A stretch of DNA of 64,000 bases. It comes from Prorocentrum cordatum (lineage: Eukaryota > Sar > Dinophyceae > Prorocentrales > Prorocentraceae). The notes under the pieces were generated by a model that was not told the DNA's origin, did not search any database, and worked only from the letters and a program-made list of their open reading frames with translations. A program made the position numbers and the translations under genes. The DNA lies in NCBI GenBank assembly GCA_963575745.1, contig CAUYUJ010016160.1, positions 683,178 to 747,177 of the forward strand, written 5' to 3'. Below are positions 20,520 to 29,471 of the stretch, in pieces (positions within the stretch are counted from its first letter, which is position 1; each line of letters begins with the position of its first letter).

Positions 20520-21240
20520 CCTCTCGAGACACTCTTTGGGCACCTTGGGTGTTTTCTGGGGGTGTCTTGGAGGCCTCTTGAGGGCCTCCTTGGGCCTCTT
20601 GGGGGACCTGGGGGACTTCCTGGGGGCTTGTTTGGCTGTCTCAGGGCGTTCCTGGCCCGTCTGATGCCGTCGGAAGCCGTCTTGCGGGTCTGTATGAACC
20701 GACTTGGAGCCCTCTGGGGGTTTTCCAGGGCCGTCTTGGAGGCCATCTTGGTCGTCTTAAAAACCTCGTGGGCCGTCTTGGGACTCTCTTGGGGCCGTCT
20801 TGGGGCCGTCTTGGGGGCATCTGGGCCCCTTCTGGGGCCATCCTGGATGCCTCTTCGGCGATATTGGGGCGATATTGGGGGGCTCTTGGGCCGTTTCGGG
20901 CCGTTTCGGGCCGTCGGAAGGCCGAAACGAAGCGAATGCTAAAATCTCTCAAGCACCTAAGGCAAATCACTGATTCCTGCCTCTTGCCTTCTTTGAGACC
21001 CTTTCGGAAGCCTCTTGATCCGTATTGGAGGCTTCTTTGGGACATTTTGGCCCGTCTTGGACCGTCTTGGAGCCGTCTTGAGCTGTTTTGGTGGCTTCTC
21101 GGCCGGACTTGGAGCCACATTGGACCCTCTTGGGCCGTCTTGGAGGTCTTGGACCATCTTGGGCAAACTTGGAGGCCATTTTGGATGTTTTTCAGGCGAT
21201 GGGAGGAACATGGGATGAATTTTCGGCGGCCTTCCGGGTG
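20520..21240. repeat. CTTGGGGCCGTCTTGG degenerate array
   Basis: About 720 bp of GGGCCGTCTTGGAGGCC-type words with a loose 10-12 bp period. A distinct AT-richer core at 20935-20995 (AATGCTAAAATCTCTCAAGC) separates two halves. Several frames stay open across it on both strands (Trp/Leu/Gly-rich or Pro/Arg-rich), which is a consequence of the repeat. Confidence 0.75.
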
Positions 21241-21359
21241 GCCGGCGCGCTGTGGCGAAGCCCCAGGGCGAGTTCTAAAGGCACCCTAGTGGCAAGACTA
21301 AAGGGGGAGGCGGATCTAGTGGGCTTCGGCCCATCCCGTCATTGCGCTTGGGTCGTAGG

Positions 21360-21760
21360 TCAGAGGCCTCCTGGATGCCTGCGAGGATCTCTTGGGAGGC
21401 CTCTCGGAAACCTCCTGGAGGCGGTTCCTGGGGGCCATTGAGGCTTGACTTGGGGCTCTCGGTGCCTCTTGGGGAGATCTTGTAGCCACCTCGGGGCGGA
21501 GTGCTAAAAAGCGTCAGTTTGTTTTCCCCCTCCTGGGGCTGTCTTGGGGGCCTCTTGGGCCCCTCTTGACAGCGCGTGGGCCGTTTTTGGATGATCTTGC
21601 GCGCCTCGTGGGCCAACCTGGCCGACCAAAAAGGCGGTAGCATTAACACACATTGTAACATCTTTTGACGATTTGGGCCTTTAGGGCCGCCTTTCAGAGC
21701 CTCCGAGACGGTCCAGGAGGCGCAACAAAGAGGGCTCCAAGGCACGTTGTAGTTGCATGT
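21360..21760. repeat. CTTGGG-type degenerate array
   Basis: CCTCTTGGGAGGCCTCTCGG and CTGTCTTGGGGGCCTC words, with AT-richer inserts at 21495-21525 and 21615-21690. Confidence 0.65.
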
Positions 21761-21828
21761 CTGCATGTCCCGAACAACGCGATCTTGGTTTTTGTAAAGG
21801 TCACACGAGGAACCCCCGGTAGCGCAGG

Positions 21829-22044
21829 TTGTATGCTCCTGAACGAAAGTTTGTTTGCAGCACTTCATACAGAGCTCGAAGGCACCTGAGGACCATCCAA
21901 GTCGTGGCTCAGGACGCGGTGGCGGATATTACAGCAGGTATCGTGGCATTTGATGTGGCCGTCATACGAGGTATTGCATTGAGAAGTGTTACACATAATG
22001 TGGGGCAGCCAATGAGGCATAAGGCAGACAGTGTGCGGGAATAG
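21829..22044 (+). other. Weak 71-codon ORF
   Basis: Contains TIQVVAQDAVADITAGIVAF and ends DSVRE. Composition is plausible but the DNA contains GTGGCATTTGATGTGGCC-like near-repeats and no bias or motif supports coding. Confidence 0.22.
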
Positions 22045-22900
22045 GGCAGACAAGGAGGTATGGCATTCAATGTCGTTCACTGGTGCGTGCGACTCTGGTA
22101 TAGTTCGAAGCTTCGCTACTAGTCAGAAGCAGGTCGCGCTTATGCCTGTCATTTTGATATGGTCCGCTGTCCATATTTGGCCGCGCGCGCCAGAAGCCCT
22201 TCCCGAAGCTGCGCGTTCAGAGCCACGGATTGCCGCTGTATTACATGTCTGCGGAGCAGCTCAACAGTGTGATCGTGGCTTACGAAAGGAGACGTTTAGT
22301 TCGGACGACATAACACATGTGCTGGGGTAGTACGAAAGAGGGCCTCCAGTTTTGACCGCCATTCCACAGACAGTTGAAGGACTGAAGGCGCAGGAGGAAG
22401 GATACCAGGGACGGGGAAGCGTAGGGGGGACAACCGAAAAGCAGGGTCACATGACGAACGACCCGGATCAGGAAAGGAAGGTCTGGTATGATGAGAAACA
22501 CCACGGTCGACAGGACAGAGGGGCGCAGTGTGACAGAAGTGAGAGGTGTAGAGAGGGGTAGGCAAGTTCTTGTTTCGCCGCGAATCTGGGTAAATTGGGA
22601 GTATTGAATGAGGCAGAGGAAGTGAGGGAGAGAACGAGGGAGGGAGAAACCGAGAGGGAGAGTGAGAGAGAGAGAGACCGAGATATACAACACAATGGCA
22701 AGTTAGTTCGGGAGGCAGTCCTGACAACGATGGTTTGTATGTCGAGCGGGGATGCACCATAAGTTTGTCCTTTGCATGCCATTCGCATGGCCAAGCTACT
22801 TGTGAGGCGATCTCGAACATGTTGGTCGAATCGGGGCAGAGCGTATTGAACACGTCGCGTCACAGCCTACTGTGCCACATGATCGAACCAACAATTCAAT
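22045..22900. other. No supported gene; GA microsatellite
   Basis: A GAGAGGGAGAGTGAGAGAGA tract at about 22610-22680 is the only repeat. No convincing exon. Confidence 0.5.
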
Positions 22901-22954
22901 CATTAAGCGATGCTCTCGTTCGTGGATACGTGTAATTGTCATTGTTGCATCTGG

Positions 22955-23290
22955 TGGACAAAATGCCACCTCCAGGGAAGACGCAAAGCCACTTGTGGCA
23001 GCATGGAGATGGTCAAGCGAGCAGGCGGTGCTATAATTGCATGCTGCCCGCTCGCATTCGCATATTGTCCGTACTCCTTGCCCCCAGCCTTTGAGGACAC
23101 CAGTATACGAGGGGTCTTGAGTACGCGCTATCGCGTTGCAGGATCATGCGCTGGAATGGCCAAGTTGGGCCAGAAGCAACAATGCAGCTGGACCAAACAC
23201 TGCCAAGGAGCACCTCGCCTTGTGAAGCACAACTGGGAACGACAACACAGGGCAGTGCTTGACGAGATGGAAAGAGGCGAGTTCGTGTGA
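22955..23290 (+). CDS. Candidate exon ending EMERGEFV (weak)
   Basis: The frame ending with TGA at 23288-23290 finishes GAPRLVKHNWERQHRAVLDE then MERGEFV, preceded by a TGCCAAG acceptor-like site. The upstream part (YRVAGSCAGMAKLGQKQQ) is also readable. No domain recognised; third positions only moderately biased. Confidence 0.3.
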   Translation, partial: WTKCHLQGRRKATCGSMEMVKRAGGAIIACCPLAFAYCPYSLPPAFEDTSIRGVLSTRYRVAGSCAGMAKLGQKQQCSWTKHCQGAPRLVKHNWERQHRAVLDEMERGEFV

Positions 23291-23329
23291 AGCTGCAGGG
23301 AAAGGGGGTCTGGTCAAGTATCTGCCAGT

Positions 23330-23735
23330 TCGCTTCGCGGGAGGCGGAGGATGACAGTATTGAACCCGCGCTGCGCCAGCGATGTTGCAACACACTCCCG
23401 TCTGAAGGCCCCGCCCCATAAGTCCCTCCAGGCTTCCTCGTCAGTTACAGAGGCGTCCCCCAAGATTAGAACCCAAGGGGCCTGCCATGCTGGCGAGAGC
23501 CCCGTTCTGAGAACGAACTTCGGTTGCAGCTTCTTGGGATACAGCCAGGAATGCTCGCCCAACGAGGTTTCCAGGGAGTTCCCCGTTTTGAAAGATGACC
23601 GCCCCCCATGTATCTGACCGTTGCACGCGTTGGCATGTCTTGTCATGGATTTCGGGGAGGTCTCAGGCCAGAGCCTCACTTTGAAATGATCCGTCTACCG
23701 GCCCGATAACTCTTGCGACTAGTTCAGGTGGACGC
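23330..23735. repeat. Satellite Q, array 2 (very degenerate)
   Basis: CCGTTTTGAAAGATGACCGC...ATCTGACCGTTGCA and GAGCCTCACTTTGAAATGAT...ATAACTCTTGCGA follow the word order of the satellite Q unit (TTTTGAAAA, CCGCCCTCC, CTCTTGCA). This explains an otherwise attractive antisense ORF at 23314-23679. Confidence 0.45.
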
Positions 23736-23922
23736 GCCCGGCCCTACGGCGTCGGGTCCAAATGTATCAGCCAGCGCAGCCTCCAAATGGATCAGACGAA
23801 TGTGGATTTCGGGTGGACTGAGGTCGACTGAACAGACGTAGACCAGACTGGACTGGGTGGGACACCACCCGACTTTACCCTACGGTATATACGACTCTAC
23901 CCGACTGGTTTCTACATTTCAT

Positions 23923-23943
23923 TCGTCATCTTTTTGGCTCGAA
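23923..23943 (+). other. Possible relict spliced-leader sequence
   Basis: Compared without gaps with the published dinoflagellate spliced-leader (CCGTAGCCATTTTGGCTCAAG), 14 of 21 positions agree, including an unbroken TTTTGGCTC. It lies 36 bp before the first ATG of the decayed gene copy that follows. Re-integrated dinoflagellate mRNAs are known to carry such relics. The 9-bp core alone would be expected by chance about once in a window of this size, so position is the main argument. Confidence 0.35.
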
Positions 23944-24463
23944 CCTGCCCTGGGCGCCAGGCAAGCAAGGAACGCGCCATGTCTCTCCTCTTCGTAGGGG
24001 AGGGCGGCTCCGTCTCTTTCCCTTCCAGCGCGGCAAAGGCAATGGCGACGGAAGGGCGAAGCTAGGCGATGGCTGCGCTGTCCCCGCTCGTGCGGGCGTC
24101 TGCGGCGGGCGCGGCTGAGGGTGGCGGAGGGCGCCAGCACCTCGCCGCCGCCGCTGCGGCGGCCGTCCGCACGGAAGCGGACGCGCTCTTCGGCCCGGGG
24201 GCGGCGGGCCCGGCGGTCGGCGACGACGTCCGCGCCTAAGGAGCGCTCGGCGAGGCCCTTCCTCGCGGAGCAGGTGGCGCTGGGCCGCGCGGCGCAGGTG
24301 CCTCGCCCGCCAGGCGGCCCCGAGGCCCTGCCGCGGCGGGGTGTCCGGCATGCGGGCCTCGGCGCGGGAGCCTCTAGGAGGTGCCCGGCGCGCGCGGCCC
24401 GGCGGCGCGGCCAGGCGGCCCGCGGCGCCGCGGGGAAGCGCCCCCGGGGGAGGAGGAAGTCTT

Positions 24464-24627
24464 TCAGGAAGGAAAAACACACAGACACAATCAATCGTCG
24501 ATTCCCAAGAGAAAATGGGAAAATATGGGAAGTGGGGGGGGAAGACAAAAAAACCCAAAACATATAGGAAACTATGGGGAATCCTGTTATGTATGTGTAT
24601 TTACTTGTGTGTCCTGGGGCCCCTTCA
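24464..24627 (+). mobile_element. Element X, copy 2 (164 bp)
   Basis: TCAGGAAGGAAAAACACACA start and GGGGCCCCTTCA end, flanked by the direct repeat GTCTT (24459-24463 and 24628-24632; the preceding A also matches if counted in the element end). Interrupts the coiled-coil pseudogene. Confidence 0.88.
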
Positions 24628-24757
24628 GTCTTGGGGGAGGCGCCGCTCGCCCCTGTCCCGCCCTCCGCTTTCCTGGGCGGGCCCCGTGGGCGGTGCCGAG
24701 GGGCAGGCTCGAGCAGAAGCTCGCCCGGCAGGAGTCGCTGGGCGAGGAGGTCTTGGA

Positions 24758-24921
24758 TCAGGAGGGAAAAAATACACACAGACACGATGAATCGTCGATT
24801 CCCCAGAAAATATGCGAAAATATGGGAAGGGGGGGGGAAGACAGAAACCCAGAAAATATAGGAAAATATGGGGAATCTGTTTATTTGTGTGTATTTATTT
24901 GTGTGTCCCGGGGCCCCTTCA
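24758..24921 (+). mobile_element. Element X, copy 3 (164 bp)
   Basis: Same ends as the other copies, flanked by the 6-bp direct repeat CTTGGA (24752-24757 and 24922-24927). Inserted between LGEEVL and ETE codons of the coiled-coil pseudogene; element plus duplication is 170 bp, which shifts frame if retained in mRNA. Confidence 0.9.
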
Positions 24922-25684
24922 CTTGGAGACGGAGAGCTCCGGAGGAGCACGGGCGGTCCGCGCGGGGCGCCAGAGAGGAGCCGACGAAGCTGCGGGAGTC
25001 CTTGGGAGGAGAGGCTCAAGCGGAAGGGGGGCGAGCTGGCGGACCTCGCGCAGGAGCCTGCCCGACAGGAGGCACGGAGCGTGGAGGCCGTCGAGGAGCT
25101 CAGGCAGAACGTCGCGCGGACGCCGGGACAGCGGCGGGCCCAGGTTGTGGAGCTCAGGGAGCAGCTCCGCCACGAGGAGCACGCGATGGGCGGCCTCCAG
25201 GAGGAGATGGCCCAGAAGGACGCGGAGCGGGGCGACGCGCTATGGCCACCCAGGCTGTGGAGGCGGCGGCGCGGCAGGGGCGCCTCGAGGAGGAGGCCGC
25301 ATTGCAGGCGGGCTTGGCAGGCGCCCCCAACGGTCGAGGCGGCCAGCGCTTCCCGGCGGAGCAGGAAGTGCGCCGAGCTCGGGGGGCGCCGCAGCCGAGG
25401 GCGCATGGCCAGTGGCCTGCCCTGCCAGCGCGACCTCGGCGGCGCTGACTGGGGCGCTGCAGCCAGCTTTCCGGTGTTGCGCCAGCGGTACCCGCTGGAG
25501 GGGCCAGCTTTTCGGTGCCGATCCGCGCAGGCCCGCGCGGGCTGCCTCCCGGCGAGGCCTGCGCGCGCCCGCCGCGGAGTCTGCGCCGGGCTGGGGGGGC
25601 CATGGCGTGGAAGGCGTCATGGCGGGCTTGGCCGCGGGCGCGGGCTGGCCCCCTGAGGGGGCCAGCGGTTGCCAGCCCTGAGGG

Positions 25685-26560
25685 TGCTCCACACTCTACC
25701 TGGCTCGCTTCTGCTACACTGTACGCTGCACCACTTTCGCACTTGTCCGTTCTGTGCAGCTGCGCTCGTCGCCCTTTCTACTTCTCTCCTTCTCTACGAT
25801 GCGCTGCTCTATTCTGTTCCTAGCCTACTGCTATACTCGAACATACGCCCCGTTCCTACAGTTTCAATTTCCCTACTTCATTCTAGCCTACCCGACTATG
25901 ATTCCATCTGCCTTGCTCTACTTTGCCCAATTTCCCTGCCCTGCCCTGGCCTTCCCGAATCCAGCCGCACTCCTTTTATATTGTGCCCTACGTTGTATCT
26001 TCTCTAGTCTATCCCACGCCTACTTTACTCGAGTGGACCCTTCTCTAGTCGATTGTTTTTTTCTGTAATACGTGCTAGTCTGCTCTACTCGATTACTGCA
26101 CTACCTTCTCTACCCTGCGCTCTTCTTCCCTGCTCCACACGGCCCAATCCTAACCGACCTTGGCCAATTCTGTTCTACTGTACCCCACTTTTACCTGACC
26201 CACCCTGCCCGGACTCTAGCGTGTTGTCTTTTTGCTTTACTCTGCTCTACGCCTACGCTATTATATTGTTTTCTATCCATGTCTGGTCTATTCCTTCCTA
26301 CGCTCATCCAATCGATTCTTCGTTTTACCATATTCGTTTTTATTATGCTGAAGTCAACCCTACTCCCCGCGATCTTGCGGACCTGACCTAGCTTGCTCGA
26401 TCACCTGGTGTTTTTAGGCGTACCACTAGTCTACTATACTTCTACTCCCCTCTGCTCTCCTCTACCTCTTCTAATATGGTAGGATCCACTCTACTATACT
26501 GTTGTCTGCTCAGCTTCACCCGTCTTCTCTCATCTAACTCTGCTCCCGTTTACTCAATGT
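25685..26560. repeat. Pyrimidine-rich degenerate repeat region
   Basis: About 870 bp in which TCTACTCTGCTCTAC-like words recur on the + strand with few purines. Two long frames are open through it but give only Leu/Ser/Pro/Tyr-rich text. Could form triplex DNA. No gene. Confidence 0.65.
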
Positions 26561-26639
26561 TATTGTGCTCTTCTCTATTGCCGAGTTTGGCGGTTGTTGT
26601 GCGTCTGTTGGAACACAGTTGGAGTAGCTGCACGAATCC

Positions 26640-26905
26640 ATATGAATGTAGAGACAGCTCAAGCCCTGCGGATGGCAGAGGGAACCACGCGGATACAGAG
26701 CAAGCCATGCCGATAGCAGAGGAATCCGTGCGAAGCAGAGGACGCCATGCGCAGCACAGGACGTTCGCATAGAAACCATGCGCAACAGAGGAATCCATGC
26801 GCGTCAGAGGATGCGCGTAATGGCAGCATAGTAGCCACTGTAGGTAGCAAAGTAAGCCATGCGCAGCAGACGAGGCCATGCGCAACGCAAGCGCGTGTAT
26901 GTGGC
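26640..26905. repeat. CATGCGCAGCAGAGGA minisatellite
   Basis: Words such as GCAGAGGAATCCATGCGC and GCAGAGGACGCCATGCGCAG recur roughly every 20-25 bases. Confidence 0.7.
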
Positions 26906-26994
26906 AATAGAGGGGGGATCAGTGGACAAGCTCGCCTATAGGCAAGACGATTTGGAACATGAGTTGTCCATCTTTCTGGAATCTGTTGCAAACG

Positions 26995-27375
26995 TCCACA
27001 ACGAATGCGCGTGGCGCTCAGGTGACAGCCCTATTTTCGAACCGACCTTCAAATGGCTGGGCGCTTTTAAAGCGAACGTCCGCTTTGCTAATGGTGCCGC
27101 ATTTTGAGAACGAACCCCCAATCATACCCAAGTCTGTTGCACTTGTGCGACGAATGTGTGCGTTCCGAAAGCGAGAGCCTCGTTTTGAAAACGACATGCG
27201 GTCAGTCCACGCAGTTGCGGCACAATTTGTAAGACGAGAGAGCGTCGCGCGAGGGCAACGACCTCATTCTGAAACTGTATCCCTTCATCCTTGAAGCCGT
27301 TGCAACTGGTAAGACGAGTTCACGCGGCGCTGCGGCGAGAGCCCGATCTTGAAAACCACCCTCCCTCCATCCTTG
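26995..27375. repeat. Satellite Q, array 3
   Basis: Five degenerate units start near 27000, 27075, 27150, 27232 and 27313 (AACGAATGCGCGTGGCGCTC ... TTTTCGAACCGACC and relatives). The sequence after the array (TGGGGGCTGCGACAAGGAGG, then GAAGGAGGAACGGTGGG) resembles the sequence after array 1 at 20450-20505 (GGGGTGCGACACGGAGGAG). Confidence 0.78.
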
Positions 27376-27489
27376 CAGAGTCCAAGTCCAGGGACTGTAA
27401 GAGAGTCTCCCGCGAAACTCCTGGGTTGCCCCCCATCGGCGCGCCTGGGGGCTGCGACAAGGAGGAATAAGATGTAGCGAAGCGGGGTT

Positions 27490-27770
27490 GAGAAGGAGGA
27501 ACGGTGGGATGACGAATTTGTGCAAGTTGTTCCTGACCGCGTGCATCTGCACATACATTGCGACGCCACCTCGACGAACAATCCCCGCACCCTACATCTC
27601 AATGTTGGCATCAAGCGAGCACTCCAATTCCAGATGGGCAGAATCGTGCAAGTCAGCATTGGAATGTTCCGGGGGGAGTTCTTCAGAGATCGCCGGAACT
27701 TCTGGTACGCAGTTCCTCAGACCGCTCGGGTCACTTTGCGAGATCTCGTCCACCCGCTGAAGGGTGGGAG
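27490..27770 (+). CDS. Candidate exon, unknown protein
   Basis: The frame opens after a TAG at about 27475 and reads EKEERWDDEFVQVVPDRVHL, HIHCDATSTNNPRTLHLNVG, IKRALQFQMGRIVQVSIGMF and RGEFFRDRRNFWYAVPQTAR, VTLRDLVHPLKGG. A GAGAAG acceptor-like site sits just before GAGGAACGG. Composition, the run of alternating hydrophobic segments and about 65 percent GC at third positions make it one of the better blocks. No ATG is needed if it is an internal exon. A family J element follows. No domain recognised. Confidence 0.5.
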
Positions 27771-27819
27771 AGACGACACGGTTGGGAGGGAAGGAGGGAG
27801 GGAGCCACCGCCAACCAGC

Positions 27820-27963
27820 TTGCCCCAGCCCAACCCGAAGGCTCCGACTTACCCTCCGTTTCCAGTTGGAGGGGGGGGGCCGGGGAGCATGGAGAAGACG
27901 CGCATGACTGAGGCCCGTACCCCCCCAAACCCGAGACTCGGGTCTTCGGGTTGGGTTGGGGTG
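27820..27963. mobile_element. Inverted-repeat element family J, copy 2
   Basis: TTGCCCCAGCCCAACCCGAA at the left and TTCGGGTTGGGTTGGGGTGG at the right. The inner ACTCGGGTCTTCGGG motif parallels ACATTCGGGTATTCG of the copy at 8659-9040. Confidence 0.7.
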
Positions 27964-28131
27964 GTCTGGCAGGTCGTCAGGGAGGGCTCCCTCCGCCCCC
28001 CCCGTGGCCCCCCCGCGCTTCTCGGCGCCCCCCCCCCGGGCTCGCGCGCGCGCGCGCCCAGAGGCGGGACCCGCGGCCACGATCAAGGACTCCGAGGCGC
28101 CCCGCCCAGACCTCCCGCGTGGAGAGTGCAG

Positions 28132-28263
28132 CTTGGCATCGCTCGGACGTGTGCAGTTTTCCTTCGGCGAGGACCATCGAGGAGCATTCTCGAACATTTG
28201 GCGAAAAAGCCACGCGCGAAACCGAACAAAAACACAGGGAATGGACGTCCGAGCGATGGCGAG
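28132..28263. mobile_element. Inverted-repeat element family F, best copy (132 bp)
   Basis: Ends CTTGGCATCGCTCGGACGT and ACGTCCGAGCGATGGCGAG are near-perfect inverted repeats of 19 bp. A 6-bp direct repeat GTGCAG flanks it (28126-28131 and 28264-28269). The interior has GGCGAGGACCATCGAGGAGC and CGCGCGAAACCGAAC, shared with 36787-36919 and 59761-59890. Confidence 0.85.
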
Positions 28264-28339
28264 GTGCAGGGCTCCACTCCTGGGCTCGTTCCCAGCCGTC
28301 GTGTCCCCTGCATCGGACAAAAAAAAACGCCAGCAACAG

Positions 28340-28487
28340 AAGCTCTTCGCGCTCCGCGCGGAGTTCTCCGATCCGCGCTGGGCCCTCTTGGTGGCGCCTC
28401 TGGCGCCGCCCCTGGCGCGCTCCGCGCGCCAGGGAGGGGGGCCCAGCGCAGATCCAAGAAATCCGCGCGGAGCGCGAAACATTTCAT
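28340..28487. mobile_element. Foldback element family C, best copy
   Basis: The left arm TTCGCGCTCCGCGCGGA...GATCCGCGCTGGGCCC is mirrored by GGGCCCAGCGCAGATCC, AAGAAATCCGCGCGGAGCGC, GAA at the right, an inverted repeat of about 45 bp around a GGCGCCTCTGGCGCCGCC centre. Other copies: 34993-35130, 40480-40610, 49618-49733, 52775-52950 and 59215-59365. Outer ends read TAAACTTTCGAAGGTCC in the longest copies. Confidence 0.8.
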
Positions 28488-28575
28488 GTAAATGGCGGTT
28501 CTTCCTCTTCTAAAGTGTCCTCCTCTTTTGTTTTTTATTCTAAGGTTTCCTAACGAGCCTCCATCGGTTCTGCAG

Positions 28576-28846
28576 CTGAAGGGACGTTTTCGAGCAGTTG
28601 CGACTCGCCTGGAGCGGTTCTGGGGTGCCCGCTCGTTCCGAAAGACCGCCAGAGACAGGACAGATGATGTTGAGGTACGAGACATCCCATGTCTTGAACT
28701 GATCAAGACGGGTGTTGAAGAGGGTTCTACTTGTTTGTCCCCTCACTGGAGTGAGGAGGTTGAGAAGGACGAAGAGGAGGACGACAGGGAGAGCCCCAAT
28801 GGCAGAGGGCTTTCCCCCTTGGAGGCTTTGCACAAGGGTCCGAGCA
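28576..28846 (+). CDS. Candidate exon(s), charged protein
   Basis: After GGTTCTGCAG the frame reads LKGRFRAVATRLERFWGARS and FRKTARDRTDDVE and meets GAG|GTACGA at 28674, giving a 99-bp phase-0 exon. The same frame stays open and protein-like beyond the donor (CLELIKTGVEEGSTCLSPHW, SEEVEKDEEEDDRESPNGRG, LSPLEALHKG) up to a family D fragment, so either the donor is unused or a second exon follows. Lys/Arg/Glu-rich. No domain recognised. Confidence 0.5.
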
Positions 28847-28925
28847 GATGGGGTCGGAGGATCGCGCCGCATCGCCGACGCATGGTCGGCGATGCTTGGC
28901 GGCGAGCGAGGGGGGGAAGTGGGAA
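28846..28925. mobile_element. Partial family D element abutting family E fragment
   Basis: GGGTCGGAGGATCGCGCCGC and CATCGCCGACGCATGGTCGG (family D left arm) run straight into GGCGGCGAGCGAGGGGGGGA (family E arm), suggesting insertion or recombination between the two. Confidence 0.6.
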
Positions 28926-29144
28926 CAGGGCTCGTCTCGATTCATTCCGATTTGATTCGGTTCGACTTCGAAGGCCTCCGATTCAGATTCGATTCGACTT
29001 GAGCTTCCGATTTGGGTTATGATTTCTCATTGGAGGCATACTAGCCTGCCGATATCCGCCGATTCGACCTTTCCCGACTCGGCTGCCGATTTTCGCCCAT
29101 CCGATTCATGTCGATCGCCAATCCGACTTATCGATCCGATTCTG
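28926..29144. repeat. TTCGATTCGA-type minisatellite
   Basis: TCCGATTTGATTCGGTTCGA, GATTCAGATTCGATTCGACT and TCCGATTCATGTCGATCGCC-like words recur about every 10 bases. Confidence 0.6.
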
Positions 29145-29345
29145 GGTTCTCTTGGAAGTGAGAAGGAGCGGGGCTTCCCAGAAGGCTCGGAAGTCCCCCA
29201 GCCGTCTGAGAAGTTTCCTGCGCCTTCCCCGAAGGCACCCAAACAACTTTTCTTCAGCAGGCGCGAGGGCTTCTGAGAGGTTCCGCCGCCGCCTTCGGAG
29301 GAGGCCCTTTCCTTCTCACGTCCCCCCCTCGCTCGCCGCCGAGAT
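29145..29345. mobile_element. Inverted-repeat element family E, copy 2
   Basis: GGAAGTGAGAAGGAGCGGGG at the left; CCTTTCCTTCTCACGTCCCC, CCCTCGCTCGCCGCCG at the right. Inner CTTCCCCGAAGGC matches the centre of the copy at 9861 in inverse orientation. Confidence 0.72.
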
Positions 29346-29470
29346 GCATCGGCGACGTCGGCGTGGAGAAAACTTGGGCTCCGCTCCACATCGAGCCGCA
29401 CCGCCTATGCGTCGGCGGCGCCGCGCGATCCTCCGACTTCATCTGCTCGGGCCCCAGTGGGGGGGGCCCA
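29346..29470. mobile_element. Family D element, partial, joined to family E
   Basis: Starts inside the D palindrome (GATGCATCGGCGACGTCGGC) directly at the family E end and runs to the D right arm (GCGCGATCCTCCGACTTCAT, CTGCTCGGGCCCCAGTGGGG). Confidence 0.65.
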
Positions 29471-29471
29471 G

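Larger units (their letters stand above)
23979..25680 (+). pseudogene. Decayed coiled-coil protein gene, two element X insertions
   Basis: One frame starts MSLLFVGEGGSVSFPSSAAK at 23979, hits TAG at 24063, continues MAALSPLVRASAAGAAEGGG through ADALFGPGAAGPAVGDDVRA and hits TAA near 24237. Coiled-coil-like text then jumps between frames: RLEQKLARQESLGEEVL (24697-24755), EEPTKLRESLGGE (about 24980), ERLKRKGGELADLAQEPARQ through VVELREQLRHEEHAM and GLQEEMAQKDAERGDAL (about 25010-25240), then ATQAVEAAARQGRLEEEAAL. Charged heptad-like text with very GC-rich third positions indicates a once-functional long coiled-coil protein. At least three frameshifts plus two insertions argue for decay; assembly indels are an alternative. 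Function unknown. Confidence 0.6.

Noticed and set aside
23314-23679. Attractive antisense ORF containing ILGDASVTDEEAWRDLWG
   Set aside because: The DNA follows the word order of satellite Q units, so the reading frame is probably a by-product of a degenerate tandem array.
23919-25406. Long antisense ORF of 495 codons
   Set aside because: It is the shadow of the GC3-rich coiled-coil text on the + strand and crosses two element X copies; its composition is Arg/Pro/Ala-rich with no motif.
25669-26391. Overlapping Leu/Ser/Tyr-rich ORFs of 104-112 codons
   Set aside because: They arise from a pyrimidine-rich degenerate repeat; several frames are open at once with no preference.
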